From Bacteroidota bacterium (GTDB taxonomy: Bacteria; Bacteroidota; Bacteroidia; 2-12-FULL-35-15), in contig CANJPX010000007.1 of NCBI GenBank assembly GCA_947476185.1, forward strand, positions 1 to 64,000: 64,000 nucleotides of DNA, given 5' to 3'. The first letter of the stretch is position 1, and each line of letters begins with the position of its first letter. Below, piece by piece: positions 35,725-44,446 of the stretch. A program made the translations under genes and the position numbers. Below the pieces are notes generated by a model. That model was not told the DNA's origin and made no database searches. It saw only the letters and a list, made by a program, of their open reading frames with translations.

Positions 35725-37005
35725 ATGAAAGTAGATGTATTATTAGGTCTTCAATGGGGAGACGAAGGAAAAGGAAAAATTGTTGATGTTTTAACACCAA
35801 AATATGACATCATAGGCCGCTTTCAAGGTGGGCCGAATGCAGGACATACATTGGAATTCAATGGAATTAAACATGTTTTAAGAACGATCCCTTCCGGAAT
35901 TTTTCATGAGAAATCAATTAACATCATTGGAAATGGTGTTGTGATCGACCCTGTTGTTCTTCTTTCCGAAATTGAGGCTTTGATAAAAATGGGTGTAGAT
36001 GTAAAGTCGAAACTTTTACTTTCTACCAAAGCCCACCTGATCCTTCCTACTCATCGATTGCTTGATGCCGCATCCGAAGCTGCAAAGGGGAAAGAAAAAA
36101 TTGGTTCTACTTTAAAAGGTATCGGACCAACCTATATGGATAAAACAGGTCGAAATGGAATTCGTGTCGGAGATATTTTATTACCTAATTTCAAAGAAAA
36201 ATATAATGCCCTTGTTGAAAAACACAAACAAATATTAAGTCATCATAATTTTGCATACGACCTTTCAGCAATGGAACCTGAATGGTTTAAGGCGATTGAG
36301 GACCTAAAAGCGTTTCAGCAAATAGAAAGCGAACATTACATCAACGATGCTTTTAAAAACAACAAAGCAATATTAGCAGAAGGAGCGCAAGGCTCATTGC
36401 TTGATATCGATTTTGGATCTTATCCTTTTGTAACCTCTTCCAATACAATTTGTGCAGGAGCTTGCACAGGATTAGGCATTGCTCCAAACCGTATCGGGAA
36501 AGTATTTGGAATTTTCAAAGCATACTGCACACGTGTTGGAAGCGGTCCTTTCCCTACAGAATTATTTGATGAAGTTGGAGATAATATCAGGAATAAAGGA
36601 CGTGAATTTGGTTCAGTAACAGGCCGACCAAGAAGAACGGGATGGTTAGATCTACCGGCATTAAAATATGCTGTAATGATTAATGGCGTTACAGAATTAA
36701 TGATGATGAAAGCTGATATCTTGAGCGGTTTCGAAACCATACAAGTTTGTACACATTATAACTATCAAGGTAAAAAAATTGATTATTTACCTTATGATTG
36801 TTCAGCAGAATTACTTTCGCCTGTATATACTTCATTAAAGGGCTGGAACCAGGATCTTACCGGCTTAAACAATCCGGAACAAATGCCGGAAGCATTAAAT
36901 GCATACATTGCATTTATTGAAAAAGAAGTTGGCGTTCCTATATCTATCGTTTCCGTTGGTCCTGACCGAACACAAACCTTAATGCGTAAAAAAGAGTTGG
37001 TATAG
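35725..37005 (+). CDS. purA: Adenylosuccinate synthetase
   Basis: Makes adenylosuccinate from IMP and aspartate using GTP, the first committed AMP step. The 426-residue protein has the GTP loop LLGLQWGDEGKGKIVD, then GGPNAGHT, KGIGPTYMDK, the IMP-binding EGAQGSLLDIDFGSYPFVTSSN and GRPRRTGWLDLPAL. All expected motifs and a standard length are present. It lies 77 bp after the STAS gene. Confidence 0.97.
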   Translation: MKVDVLLGLQWGDEGKGKIVDVLTPKYDIIGRFQGGPNAGHTLEFNGIKHVLRTIPSGIFHEKSINIIGNGVVIDPVVLLSEIEALIKMGVDVKSKLLLSTKAHLILPTHRLLDAASEAAKGKEKIGSTLKGIGPTYMDKTGRNGIRVGDILLPNFKEKYNALVEKHKQILSHHNFAYDLSAMEPEWFKAIEDLKAFQQIESEHYINDAFKNNKAILAEGAQGSLLDIDFGSYPFVTSSNTICAGACTGLGIAPNRIGKVFGIFKAYCTRVGSGPFPTELFDEVGDNIRNKGREFGSVTGRPRRTGWLDLPALKYAVMINGVTELMMMKADILSGFETIQVCTHYNYQGKKIDYLPYDCSAELLSPVYTSLKGWNQDLTGLNNPEQMPEALNAYIAFIEKEVGVPISIVSVGPDRTQTLMRKKELV

Positions 37006-37081
37006 TAATTGCCTTAATAGCAACAGTATTTATACCATAAAAATGATCTATACAGGAAATAAAAATTTGATCAAAAATAAA

Positions 37082-38719
37082 ATGAGGTCTTTTTTATTTC
37101 CTGTTTTTTATTTATTTTTTTTTACCACATCCCTTTTATCCTATTCACAAAGTTCTGTAAAAACCGGTGGTAAAAAGATCATGATCGAGCATGCCGGCTC
37201 TTTGCAATTCGCAAACAACCTTGGAAATGGTGCTCAGCGGCTAATAGGAGACGTCAGATTCCGACAGGATAATGCATTGATGTTTTGTGATAGTGCCTAT
37301 TTATATAAAGATAATTCATTGGATGCTTTCGGACATATTCATATTCAGCAAGGCGATAGCATCCACTTGTATGGCGACCTCTTAAAATACAATGGAAATA
37401 CTAAAAAAGCTTTAATCACTAAAAATGTTGTGGTAAATAAAGGCGACATGCAATTAACCACCGATGAGTTAAATTACGATATAACTTCGGGGGTCGGTTA
37501 TTATGTAACTCCTGCACGTATAATAAATAAAGAGAACACGCTTACAAGTAACACAGGGTATTTCTTTTCAAAAAGTAATGACCTCACTTTCAGAAAAAAT
37601 GTAGTCCTTACGAACCCACAATTTGTGATCAATTGTGATACGATGCGCTATAATACATCCTCCAAAATAACATACTTTATTGGTCCTACGACAATAAAAA
37701 GCAAGGATAATCTGATCTATGCAGAAGATGGGTGGTATGATACATTCAAAGACCAATCACGTTTCAGTAAAAATTCATATATCATTACGAAAGAACAAAA
37801 AATGTATGGAGATAGTTTGTATTACGATAGAAAAAATGGAATAGGCAGGGCAATAAAAAATGTTCAAATAATTGACACCACGCAAAATATAGATATTAAG
37901 GGAGCATATGCTATTCATTATGAATTTAAAGACCTTTCAATTGTTACCGGGAATGCATTATTAACGCAAGTCTACGAAAAAGACACTTTATTTCTTCATG
38001 CTGACACTTTAAAAGCGATCGGCAATTCGAATGTAAAAAACAAAAATGCAAATGCCTTAGCGCCTAAGGGAAAACCATTGCTTCCAAAACAAAAGATCAA
38101 AGAAATGAAGATCGCAGGAGAGGATACTACTTATTATTATGAACCGGGAAAAGCAGATAACCAGCAATTGTTTGCCTACCACAAAGTGAAATTTTATAAA
38201 AAAGATATTCAGGGAAAATGTGATTCGTTATATTATAGCATGAAAGATTCTACCATGCACCTATTTGGTCAACCGGTTCTATGGTCGGATGAAAATCAAC
38301 TAACCGCAGATAGCATTAAAGTAATTACTGGGAGTAAATCCATTCATTCTATCGAATTAAAAGGAGCTGCATTTATCGTTTCTGAGGAAGATAGCATTCG
38401 CTTTAATCAGATCAGGGGAAAGGTAATGAAAGGCTATTTCCAAAAGAACAAATTATATCTAGTGAATGTTGAAGGAAACGGACAAACACTTTATTTTGCT
38501 AAAGATAAAAAAGAATTAAAGGCGGTAAACAGGGCTGATTGTAGCGACCTAAGAGTATACTTCAAAGACAATAAAGTAAATAAGATCACTTTTATTACAA
38601 AACCCGATGCAACACTTTTTCCCTTGGATCAAGTGGACGTGAAAGAACTAAAATTGAAAGATTTCAATTGGAGAAAAAAAGACAGACCTCTTTCATCTAA
38701 AGAGATCTTTTACTGGTAA
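37082..38719 (+). CDS. OstA/LptA-like LPS transport protein
   Basis: The ORF track starts at 37043; the internal ATG at 37082 places the signal peptide (RSFLFPVFYLFFFTTSLLSYSQ) at the N-terminus and is preferred (545 residues). The mature protein consists of repeated OstA-type beta-jellyroll segments with D-x-L-x-Y patterns (GDVRFRQDNALMFCDSAYLY, LNYDITSGVGYY). This is the layout of the periplasmic LPS bridge and of the N-terminal part of LptD. Bacteroidota carry such long OstA-like proteins in addition to LptD. It most likely takes part in LPS transit to the outer membrane. Confidence 0.85.
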   Translation: MRSFLFPVFYLFFFTTSLLSYSQSSVKTGGKKIMIEHAGSLQFANNLGNGAQRLIGDVRFRQDNALMFCDSAYLYKDNSLDAFGHIHIQQGDSIHLYGDLLKYNGNTKKALITKNVVVNKGDMQLTTDELNYDITSGVGYYVTPARIINKENTLTSNTGYFFSKSNDLTFRKNVVLTNPQFVINCDTMRYNTSSKITYFIGPTTIKSKDNLIYAEDGWYDTFKDQSRFSKNSYIITKEQKMYGDSLYYDRKNGIGRAIKNVQIIDTTQNIDIKGAYAIHYEFKDLSIVTGNALLTQVYEKDTLFLHADTLKAIGNSNVKNKNANALAPKGKPLLPKQKIKEMKIAGEDTTYYYEPGKADNQQLFAYHKVKFYKKDIQGKCDSLYYSMKDSTMHLFGQPVLWSDENQLTADSIKVITGSKSIHSIELKGAAFIVSEEDSIRFNQIRGKVMKGYFQKNKLYLVNVEGNGQTLYFAKDKKELKAVNRADCSDLRVYFKDNKVNKITFITKPDATLFPLDQVDVKELKLKDFNWRKKDRPLSSKEIFYW

Positions 38720-38779
38720 TTAATTTAATTTTAAGGATGAGCGTTATTTTACATTGAAAATATAACAAAAAATCAATCT

Positions 38780-39265
38780 ATGAAAATATTAATGTATGCC
38801 TTCTTATTGCTTATCGCACCCTGCAATAGTTCAAAAAATATTGCTAAAACACCAGAGCAGAATAACAGTAAAGTCGTTATTATTTTTCAAACTACCGCTT
38901 GCTTTGGTCGCTGCCCTATTTACACATTAACTATTAACGGAGAATCTAATACGGCTACATTTATTGGTGAAAGAGACACAGAAAAAATTGGAACCTATAC
39001 CAGATCCATTTCAGAAAAAGAATTAAGTGTTTTCGTGAAGGCTTTTGAAGATTCGAATTTTAATTCTTTGAACGATGAATATCCCGGTACTATAACCGAC
39101 TTTCCATATAAGTATATCACCTATACTAATAATGGAAAAACAAAAAAAATAAAAGAAAGAAGCGGTGCACCGAAAGAGTTGACCGATTTAGAAAAACTAT
39201 TAAGCAATTATGCAAACAGCGAAGATTGGAAAAAAACAGAAGGCTCTTCAAATTCTAAAGATTGA
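38780..39265 (+). CDS. Lipoprotein of the DUF6438 type
   Basis: A 161-residue lipoprotein: short hydrophobic signal with lipobox LIAPC (Cys at residue 15). The single domain begins IIFQTTACFGRCPIYTLTINGE. The Cys-x3-Cys-P-x-Y pattern with an early beta strand matches DUF6438 as I recall it. Function unknown. It follows the OstA-like gene by 60 bp and converges with the 39269 gene. Confidence 0.75.
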   Translation: MKILMYAFLLLIAPCNSSKNIAKTPEQNNSKVVIIFQTTACFGRCPIYTLTINGESNTATFIGERDTEKIGTYTRSISEKELSVFVKAFEDSNFNSLNDEYPGTITDFPYKYITYTNNGKTKKIKERSGAPKELTDLEKLLSNYANSEDWKKTEGSSNSKD

Positions 39266-39268
39266 GAA

Positions 39269-39751
39269 CTAAGCCAGCACCCTGTTTTGCCAGCTATTTT
39301 TTAAAGGCACTTCCCATTCCCAATCGAAAGCAGATTTAGTTGTTACCATATTATTAAAAACAATTGTGGCTTCATTTACAAGACCTTGTGAGGCAAGTTT
39401 TTCGAAATCAGATAATTTACAAACAAAAATTTCATTTCCTTTCCTATAGGCAACCTGCATCCTATCGAATAAATCCAAATTCATTTTTTGCTCCAATCCT
39501 TTGAAAAACCGGATCGAAGTATCGATACTACATCCACTTGCCATTGCCTGTTTTTCATCAACAGCGATCACTATGAACAAATTATGCAAAACATCAAAAC
39601 TTGCTTTTAAACTTGCTTCATGAGCTACCCATTCCGAAATAAAATGCATTCCTGCATTCTCAATTTCCTTCACCTCAGCATCGGATAACACTCTGTTACT
39701 TTGATAAACCCAAACACGGGCATCGGATGGCATTGTATTTAATGTTGTCAT
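39269..39751 (-). CDS. Conserved Bacteroidota protein, often labelled ABC transporter ATPase without motifs
   Basis: A 160-residue soluble protein (PSDARVWVYQSNRVLSD near the start, AFDWEWEVPLKNSW at the end). I recognise the pattern from Bacteroidota genomes where it is annotated as an ABC transporter ATPase, but no Walker A, Walker B or signature motif is visible, so that name is not supported. Conservation next to the Fe-S oxidoreductase genes suggests a shared unit. Function unknown. Confidence 0.7.
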   Translation of the reverse strand: MTTLNTMPSDARVWVYQSNRVLSDAEVKEIENAGMHFISEWVAHEASLKASFDVLHNLFIVIAVDEKQAMASGCSIDTSIRFFKGLEQKMNLDLFDRMQVAYRKGNEIFVCKLSDFEKLASQGLVNEATIVFNNMVTTKSAFDWEWEVPLKNSWQNRVLA

Positions 39752-39777
39752 AAAATTGTATTGATATTGGATTTTGT

Positions 39778-39800
39778 TGTCATCATGAACTTTGATGACA
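39778..39800. other. 8-bp perfect hairpin between the 39269 and Fe-S genes
   Basis: TGTCATCA and TGATGACA form a perfect stem around a 7-nt loop, with no T run on either strand. It could be an operator or an RNA-processing structure. Confidence 0.3.
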
Positions 39801-39837
39801 GTATAACTAAGATCTGTAATTCAATAATTCGTTTTAT

Positions 39838-40629
39838 TTATAAATCTTTAGCTTGAGCAATTAACTCAGCGACATCAAGAACTTTTACAGAATCTTCTTT
39901 ATTAAAATGTTTCACTCCGTCTGTCATCATCGTATTGCAAAACGGACAACCAACAGCGATCACATCAGGGTTCAATGCTAATGCCTCTTCGCTCCTCTCG
40001 ACATATATTTCTTTGCTTCCTTTTTCAGCCTCCTTAAACATTTGTGCTCCGCCTGCACCACAACACAAACCATTTTCGCGGGAACGTTTCATCTCCATCA
40101 ATTCTGCTTCCAGGTTGATCATTACCGAACGTGGCGCTTCGTAAACATCATTTGCGCGCCCCAAATAACAGGGATCATGAAAAGTTATTTTTTTTCCTTT
40201 AAAACTTCCTCCTTCAATTTTTATTCTGCCTGTATTTAATAATCCCTGCAATAGTTCTGTATGATGGATCACTTCATAGTTCCCACCAAGAGAAGGATAT
40301 TCATTTTTTAATGTATTCAAACAATGCGGACAACCTGTTACGATTTTCTTAACTTCATAACCATTCAAAATTGTAATATTATTCATTGCCTGCATTTGAA
40401 ATAAAAACTCGTTTCCGGCACGCTTAGCTGGATCCCCGGTGCAACTTTCTTCTGTTCCAAGAACAGCAAATTTTACATTTGCATGATTTAAGATCTTGAC
40501 AATGGCTTTGGTAATTTTTTTTGCCCGATCATCAAAACTACCGGCACATCCTACCCAAAATAAAATTTCAGGAGATTCGCCTTTCGCCTTATACTCGGCC
40601 ATTGTTATCACATTCAATTTTTCGCTCAT
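39838..40629 (-). CDS. Fe-S oxidoreductase subunit with two CCG domains (HdrB/LutA/GlpC-like)
   Basis: A 263-residue protein with two cysteine-rich CCG domains of the heterodisulfide-reductase subunit B type. The first spans WVGCAGSFDDRAKK, EESCTGDP and GCPHCLNTL; the second spans HDPCYLGRAND, GLCCGAGG and GCPFCNTMM. These hold an unusual [4Fe-4S]-type centre for electron transfer. It is the likely partner of the ferredoxin-type membrane subunit encoded 35 bp upstream. In Bacteroidota this pair is conserved near the MlaD and amidase genes; the redox substrate is not established. Confidence 0.9.
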   Translation of the reverse strand: MSEKLNVITMAEYKAKGESPEILFWVGCAGSFDDRAKKITKAIVKILNHANVKFAVLGTEESCTGDPAKRAGNEFLFQMQAMNNITILNGYEVKKIVTGCPHCLNTLKNEYPSLGGNYEVIHHTELLQGLLNTGRIKIEGGSFKGKKITFHDPCYLGRANDVYEAPRSVMINLEAELMEMKRSRENGLCCGAGGAQMFKEAEKGSKEIYVERSEEALALNPDVIAVGCPFCNTMMTDGVKHFNKEDSVKVLDVAELIAQAKDL

Positions 40630-40664
40630 TGCCTTAATTATTTTTCAGATCCCGCAAAAGATCA

Positions 40665-41987
40665 TTATTCGTTTTTCCAATTCAATCGATCTGCCTGACC
40701 AAACTGCCATGGAGCGCCATTGTTTTCAATATTCGTGAACATTCCATTTAATTCAGTTGGAGCAGCACTTTGTTCCATTACAATAAATCTTCTCATATCA
40801 ATAATAATGCTCAAAGGATCTATGTTTACAGGACATTCCTGAACGCATGCATTACATGATGTACAAGCCCATAATTCCTCAGCAGTAATATAATCTCCTA
40901 ATAAGGATTTTCCATCATCTTTAAAAACACCGTTGGCATCCATATTTTTTCCAACTTCCTCTAATCGATCCCTTGTGCTCATCATTATTTTCCGGGGTGA
41001 TAATAATTTTCCAGTAATATTTGCAGGACATGAAGATGTACATCTTCCACATTCGGTGCAAGTATATGAATCCAATAATTGTTTCCAGGTCAGGTCTGTA
41101 ACTTCTTTTGCACCGAAACGCATTGGTATATTCGGGTCTGCCACAGGTGGAACAAAGGAAGGATCAAAAATAGCCTTCACCTCATTGGTCACCGAATCCA
41201 TATTGGTAAATTTCCCTTTCGGATTTAAATTGGAATAAAAAACATTCGGGAAAGCCAAGAGGATATGAAAATGTTTTGAATAAGGAAGATAATTTAAAAA
41301 CCACAACACCATTCCAATGTGCCCCCACCATCCAACCCGTTCAATAATGTGTAATGAATGTTCCGACATACCACCAAATAGGAAAGGTCCAAGATGGCTA
41401 CTGATGGCTAACCCTAATGTACCCTCGTTTAGATCTACAGCGTGAGACTGATGCAATGAATAAAGCACTTCATCAGCGCCATTCATCATAAAAATAAAAC
41501 ATATCAGGGTTATCTCACTCAACAAAATTAAATTCGCATCAAGCTTTGGCCAGCCATTCAATTCATTTTTCACCAAACGAGGTACTTTCAATAGATTCCT
41601 TCTGGATAAAAATGCTATTGTTCCTATGAAGGCAAGAACGGACAGAATTTCAATAAAGCTTACCATGAAAGTGTAGAATCCGCCGAGAGCGGGACGAAAC
41701 ATACGGTGACTGCCTAATGAACCGTCACAAATTATTTCAATAAGTTCTATTTGAGTAATAACAAAAGCAACATACAAAAACAAGTGTAAAATTGCAGGAA
41801 TCGGTCGTTCGAACATTTTCCTTTGGCCCAGAGAAACCAAAGTCATTAATTTTATTCGTTGTGGAAAATTATCTTTTCTGTTGATCTCTTTTCCTAATAA
41901 AATATTGCGTCTTACTTTGCGCGCATTGATGGTAAAGAGAATCCCGCCACCAAGCAATAGTAAAATAAAAATAATGCTTGAAATCAT
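40665..41987 (-). CDS. Membrane-bound 4Fe-4S dicluster oxidoreductase subunit (HdrE/HdrC-like)
   Basis: A 440-residue protein. The N-terminal half (about 1-260) has several membrane helices with the NarI/HdrE-type layout. The C-terminal half has two ferredoxin clusters: CTECGRCTSSCPA near residue 313 and CTSCNACVQECPV near 379. It should pass electrons between the quinone pool and the CCG subunit encoded next to it. Spacing of 35 bp to the next gene and 36 bp to the MlaD gene argues for one transcript. Confidence 0.9.
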   Translation of the reverse strand: MISSIIFILLLLGGGILFTINARKVRRNILLGKEINRKDNFPQRIKLMTLVSLGQRKMFERPIPAILHLFLYVAFVITQIELIEIICDGSLGSHRMFRPALGGFYTFMVSFIEILSVLAFIGTIAFLSRRNLLKVPRLVKNELNGWPKLDANLILLSEITLICFIFMMNGADEVLYSLHQSHAVDLNEGTLGLAISSHLGPFLFGGMSEHSLHIIERVGWWGHIGMVLWFLNYLPYSKHFHILLAFPNVFYSNLNPKGKFTNMDSVTNEVKAIFDPSFVPPVADPNIPMRFGAKEVTDLTWKQLLDSYTCTECGRCTSSCPANITGKLLSPRKIMMSTRDRLEEVGKNMDANGVFKDDGKSLLGDYITAEELWACTSCNACVQECPVNIDPLSIIIDMRRFIVMEQSAAPTELNGMFTNIENNGAPWQFGQADRLNWKNE

Positions 41988-42023
41988 AATACTATATTTC
42001 TAAATCCTGAAAAAAATGCTAAC

Positions 42024-43001
42024 TCATTCTTTAGGCTTATTCCTATCCTTCCTACCGAAAACAGAAACATGAACATATCGCTCAGGATTGATTCGTAAAT
42101 CTTTTAAAAGTTTATCAAGATCTTCGGATGACTTGTCTAGTTTGCGATATAAGCTATCGTTATTTATCAACATCCCCATACTTCCCTGCCCGCTGTTTAT
42201 TTTCGTAAGTATTGTTGTAGCCTGACCTAATGCGAGATCAGCATTATTAATTGCAGAAGTAAGATTTGATTTTGCTAGAGAATCACTGATATTTGAAAAA
42301 TTATTAATTACATTCCCAAGCTTATCACTGTTGTTGGCTAAGGTAGTAGCTAGGATATTCACTTTAGAAAGAATACTAGATATTTTATATTTCTCGTTTG
42401 ATACCATTGTATCTAATCTATACGAAGTAGTTTCCAAAGAGGTGATTGCTAATTTGATGCTCTCAAAACTTTTTGATAGATTCTGTCTTGCGCTTTCATT
42501 AAATACTTGTTGCACAACAACCATAACGGAATCAATAGAAGATATTAATCCGACAGCTTTTTGTTGAAGTGGTGCGATTGTTTTACTGACAGAAGTTTTC
42601 AAATCATCCTCTTGGGCAGCAATCAACGTATCTCCATTTTTAGCATAAATATCCCCTCTACCAAGTATCAACTGAACCGCTTTTGATCCCAAAATATCAG
42701 AACTTACAACTTTTGCAATAGAATTTTTGGGTACCTTCACATCATTATCAAGTAATAAGGTTACAATGACATTTCCCGATGTATCATTTGCAAGAACAAT
42801 TTTCCCGACTATCCCAACCTTAAATCCATTGATCATTAATGGATTCGCTTGAACCAATCCGTCAATATTGTTATAAACTGCATAAAATGTACGTTGAGAT
42901 GAGAAAAGGTCTCTTCCTTTCAGAAAATTGAAGCCATAAATAAAACATCCTATGGCAAGTGTAGTAACGATTCCGACTTTTACTTCTTTTGATATCTTCA
43001 C
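42024..43001 (-). CDS. MlaD/MCE-domain phospholipid transport protein
   Basis: A 325-residue protein with one N-terminal transmembrane helix (IVTTLAIGCFIYGFNFL) and an MCE domain (about 35-120, AVYNNIDGLVQANPLMINGFKVGIV). A long helical, coiled-coil-prone tail follows, as in MCE proteins that form hexameric rings for lipid transport between membranes. No MlaE/MlaF genes are in the window. A TAAATTTG box lies just upstream on the minus strand. Confidence 0.9.
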   Translation of the reverse strand: MKISKEVKVGIVTTLAIGCFIYGFNFLKGRDLFSSQRTFYAVYNNIDGLVQANPLMINGFKVGIVGKIVLANDTSGNVIVTLLLDNDVKVPKNSIAKVVSSDILGSKAVQLILGRGDIYAKNGDTLIAAQEDDLKTSVSKTIAPLQQKAVGLISSIDSVMVVVQQVFNESARQNLSKSFESIKLAITSLETTSYRLDTMVSNEKYKISSILSKVNILATTLANNSDKLGNVINNFSNISDSLAKSNLTSAINNADLALGQATTILTKINSGQGSMGMLINNDSLYRKLDKSSEDLDKLLKDLRINPERYVHVSVFGRKDRNKPKE

Positions 43002-43028
43002 CTTCTAAAACGTTATAGCGTTGTTTTG

Positions 43029-43036
43029 CAAATTTA
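43029..43036 (-). promoter_or_regulatory. -7 promoter box TAAATTTG upstream of the MlaD gene
   Basis: Exact TAnnTTTG match on the minus strand, 27 nt before the ATG at 43001 and just beyond the stop of the amidase gene. It could give the MlaD - Fe-S unit its own promoter. Confidence 0.4.
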
Positions 43037-43050
43037 CGAAATTCCTCGGA

Positions 43051-44310
43051 CTATTTGAGTGGAATTCTTTTTCCGTCCTGCATGGCAATAACGAATGCAT
43101 CTTTAAAACCATTTTTGCGCAAAACAGCTTGTAATTTGGTGGCTTCGTTCTGGTTCTTACATTCTCCAGCTGTATATTTATATATACCTTTATCTATATA
43201 TTCACCAGGTTTCTCCACTCCTGTAAATTTTTCAGAATTAATAGGGATCGGTTTATCTGACGAAGTAATCTGCACCTTATAAATTATTTGTGCATTCGAT
43301 GGTTCCGGATCTCTTTTTTCCTCTACCAGATCTTTTTTCTCATCCTTTTTTTCCGGTGGAGGATCTTTTACTTCTACATCAGAAGAATCTAAATTTGCCA
43401 AATTCTTGGTCTTACTATTTTCCATCATTTCAATGGAATCCTCCTTGCTGAATTTATATGCGGCCATCCTTTCAATTGCATCATCGTACTTTTTTGTGGT
43501 CCCCTCAATTTCATCCTTGTACTCCCTAAATGCCCTGAAAATACCGGAAGCAACATAATCTTGTCCCTTTACAGAACCTAAGAACTGCTCTTCTTTCGGA
43601 TTTGTTAAGAAGCCTATCTCCGTTAAAACACTTGGCATATATGTCCTCCAAAGCACCCACAAACTTGCTCTTTTTACTCCTTTGTCTACTCTACCTGCTT
43701 TTGACTGATATTGTTTTTGCACTTTAGAGGCAAAATTGAGACTCTGTTCTATATAATTATCGCTAAACATGCTCATAATGATATAGGATTCATCAGAATT
43801 CGGGTCAAAACCATCATATTTCTTCACGTAATTATCTTCCAATAGGATCGCAGAATTCTCTCGTTTTGCAACATCAAGCTTCCCTTGTTCATTTTTTATC
43901 CCCATCACATAAGTCTCTGCACCCAATACCTCATCCTTACAGATATCTTTTTTCAACTTTTTATCGCGAAAACAAGCAGAATTACAATGGATACAGATAA
44001 ATAAGTCCGCCTTGGCCTTATTGGCAATTTCTGCACGTTGCTGAAGTTCAATAAAAACATCTGTTTTACGAGTATAAACGACTTTTACATCTTTCATATT
44101 TTCCTCGATGTATTTACCTAATTTCAAGGCAACAGCAAGCGCAACATCCTTCTCCTTATACCTACTGCCATGGCAACCGGGGTCTTTTCCACCATGACCG
44201 GCATCGATCACAATTGTCTTGATAGAAAAGATTGGCTTGGATTTTGGATAAAAGGAGCTCACCAAAAAACAAACTCCAAAAAGACTTAATATGAAAATGT
44301 TTTTTTTCAA
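43051..44310 (-). CDS. N-acetylmuramoyl-L-alanine amidase (Amidase_3) with C-terminal SPOR-like domain
   Basis: A 419-residue exported zinc amidase that cuts stem peptides from peptidoglycan glycan strands. Signal peptide (about 1-21), then VIDAGHGGKDPGCHG with the first zinc His, Glu in YKEKDVALAV, second His in FICIHCNSA, and catalytic Glu in VLTEIGFLTNPKEE. A Glu/Lys-rich linker (about 300-345) leads to a SPOR-like domain (IYKVQITSS through DAFVIAMQDGKRI). The same SPOR variant occurs in the 4265 and 5826 proteins. It is divergent from lptD with 136 bp between them. Confidence 0.93.
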   Translation of the reverse strand: MKKNIFILSLFGVCFLVSSFYPKSKPIFSIKTIVIDAGHGGKDPGCHGSRYKEKDVALAVALKLGKYIEENMKDVKVVYTRKTDVFIELQQRAEIANKAKADLFICIHCNSACFRDKKLKKDICKDEVLGAETYVMGIKNEQGKLDVAKRENSAILLEDNYVKKYDGFDPNSDESYIIMSMFSDNYIEQSLNFASKVQKQYQSKAGRVDKGVKRASLWVLWRTYMPSVLTEIGFLTNPKEEQFLGSVKGQDYVASGIFRAFREYKDEIEGTTKKYDDAIERMAAYKFSKEDSIEMMENSKTKNLANLDSSDVEVKDPPPEKKDEKKDLVEEKRDPEPSNAQIIYKVQITSSDKPIPINSEKFTGVEKPGEYIDKGIYKYTAGECKNQNEATKLQAVLRKNGFKDAFVIAMQDGKRIPLK

Positions 44311-44446
44311 GGTTTTCGACTCAAATAATTAACAATTAACAACAATATAATGTTTGCAAACGCCTAATGTCATCTGCTAACTGTTTATTTTTTTACTTAG
44401 TTTTGAGCTTTATCATCAAAACACAAACCAAAATTACAAGATAAAA

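Noticed and set aside
39269-39751. ABC transporter ATPase label for this protein
   Set aside because: No Walker A, Walker B or ABC signature is visible; kept as a conserved protein of unknown function.
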